In this document: piece by piece, positions 63,995 through 64,000 of the stretch | Position numbering within the stretch: position 1 is the stretch's first letter | How the letters are laid out: each line of letters opens with the position of its first letter | Source of the DNA: Thermoanaerobaculia bacterium | Lineage (GTDB): Bacteria > Acidobacteriota > Thermoanaerobaculia > Multivoradales > JAHZIX01 | NCBI GenBank assembly: GCA_027069135.1 | Contig: JALXFE010000626.1 | Location: 1 to 64,000 of the forward strand | Direction of reading: 5' to 3' | DNA: 64,000 bases | Position numbers and translations under genes: made by a program | The notes under the pieces: generated by a model | What the model was told of the DNA's origin: nothing | The model's input: only the letters and a program-made list of their open reading frames with translations | Database searches by the model: none

Positions 63995-64000
63995 GACCCG

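Overview
The window is a high-GC, gene-dense chromosomal stretch from a Gram-negative heterotroph. This rests on Sec and Tat signal peptides, several lipobox lipoproteins, a TonB C-terminal domain and c-type cytochromes, which together imply an outer membrane and periplasm. The very large multidomain secreted proteins, multihaem-propeller proteins and orphan lasso-type leader peptides recall Acidobacteriota (for example Thermoanaerobaculia). That placement is an inference: there is no rRNA or other phylogenetic marker here. I saw no tRNA, rRNA or CRISPR array.

Layout. (1) 1-1510: two head-to-tail ISL3-type insertion sequences; only the right end of the first is in the window, and the second is complete. 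(2) 1960-16315: an accessory block built around a family of secreted beta-propeller/dihaem cytochrome c proteins. It holds a decayed copy (3318-4446), two intact copies (4557-7937 and 8155-11541), an orphan upstream leader (11805-11880) and an orphan 3' end (16107-16315). Between the two orphan ends lies an unrelated pair: a small Cys-rich secreted protein and a 1110-aa carboxypeptidase-regulatory-like repeat protein. A 161-bp MITE-like element sits just after the second intact copy. (3) 16428-21690: a penicillin-acylase-type Ntn hydrolase on the minus strand, then, divergently, a lasso-peptide cyclase translationally coupled to a lasso precursor peptide. The usual RRE and leader-peptidase proteins are not in the window.

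(4) 21869-33074: mostly ordinary envelope genes. These are a 5'-nucleotidase-type lipoprotein, a dipeptide/oligopeptide-binding lipoprotein, a YceI-like lipoprotein, a YfcE-like phosphoesterase, a monohaem cytochrome lipoprotein, a TonB-C protein, a permuted papain-fold (YiiX-like) protein, a DUF4878-like lipoprotein, a Tat-exported M24 aminopeptidase and a small secreted protein. The stretch includes a tandem 199-bp repeat with REP-like hairpins and a 149-bp duplicate of the 3' end of the M24 gene. (5) 33290-63994: two very large genes 9 nt apart, a 6648-aa secreted multidomain protein and a 3582-aa RHS protein ending in a DUF2235/Tle1-like phospholipase domain. The window ends just after the RHS stop, so any immunity gene lies outside.

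The most interesting points are the stripped-down lasso locus with a readable 17-residue core, the cytochrome array with an apparent swap of one member's body for other genes, a second case of a gene 3' end duplicated across a small cargo, and the giant-protein/RHS-phospholipase pair.
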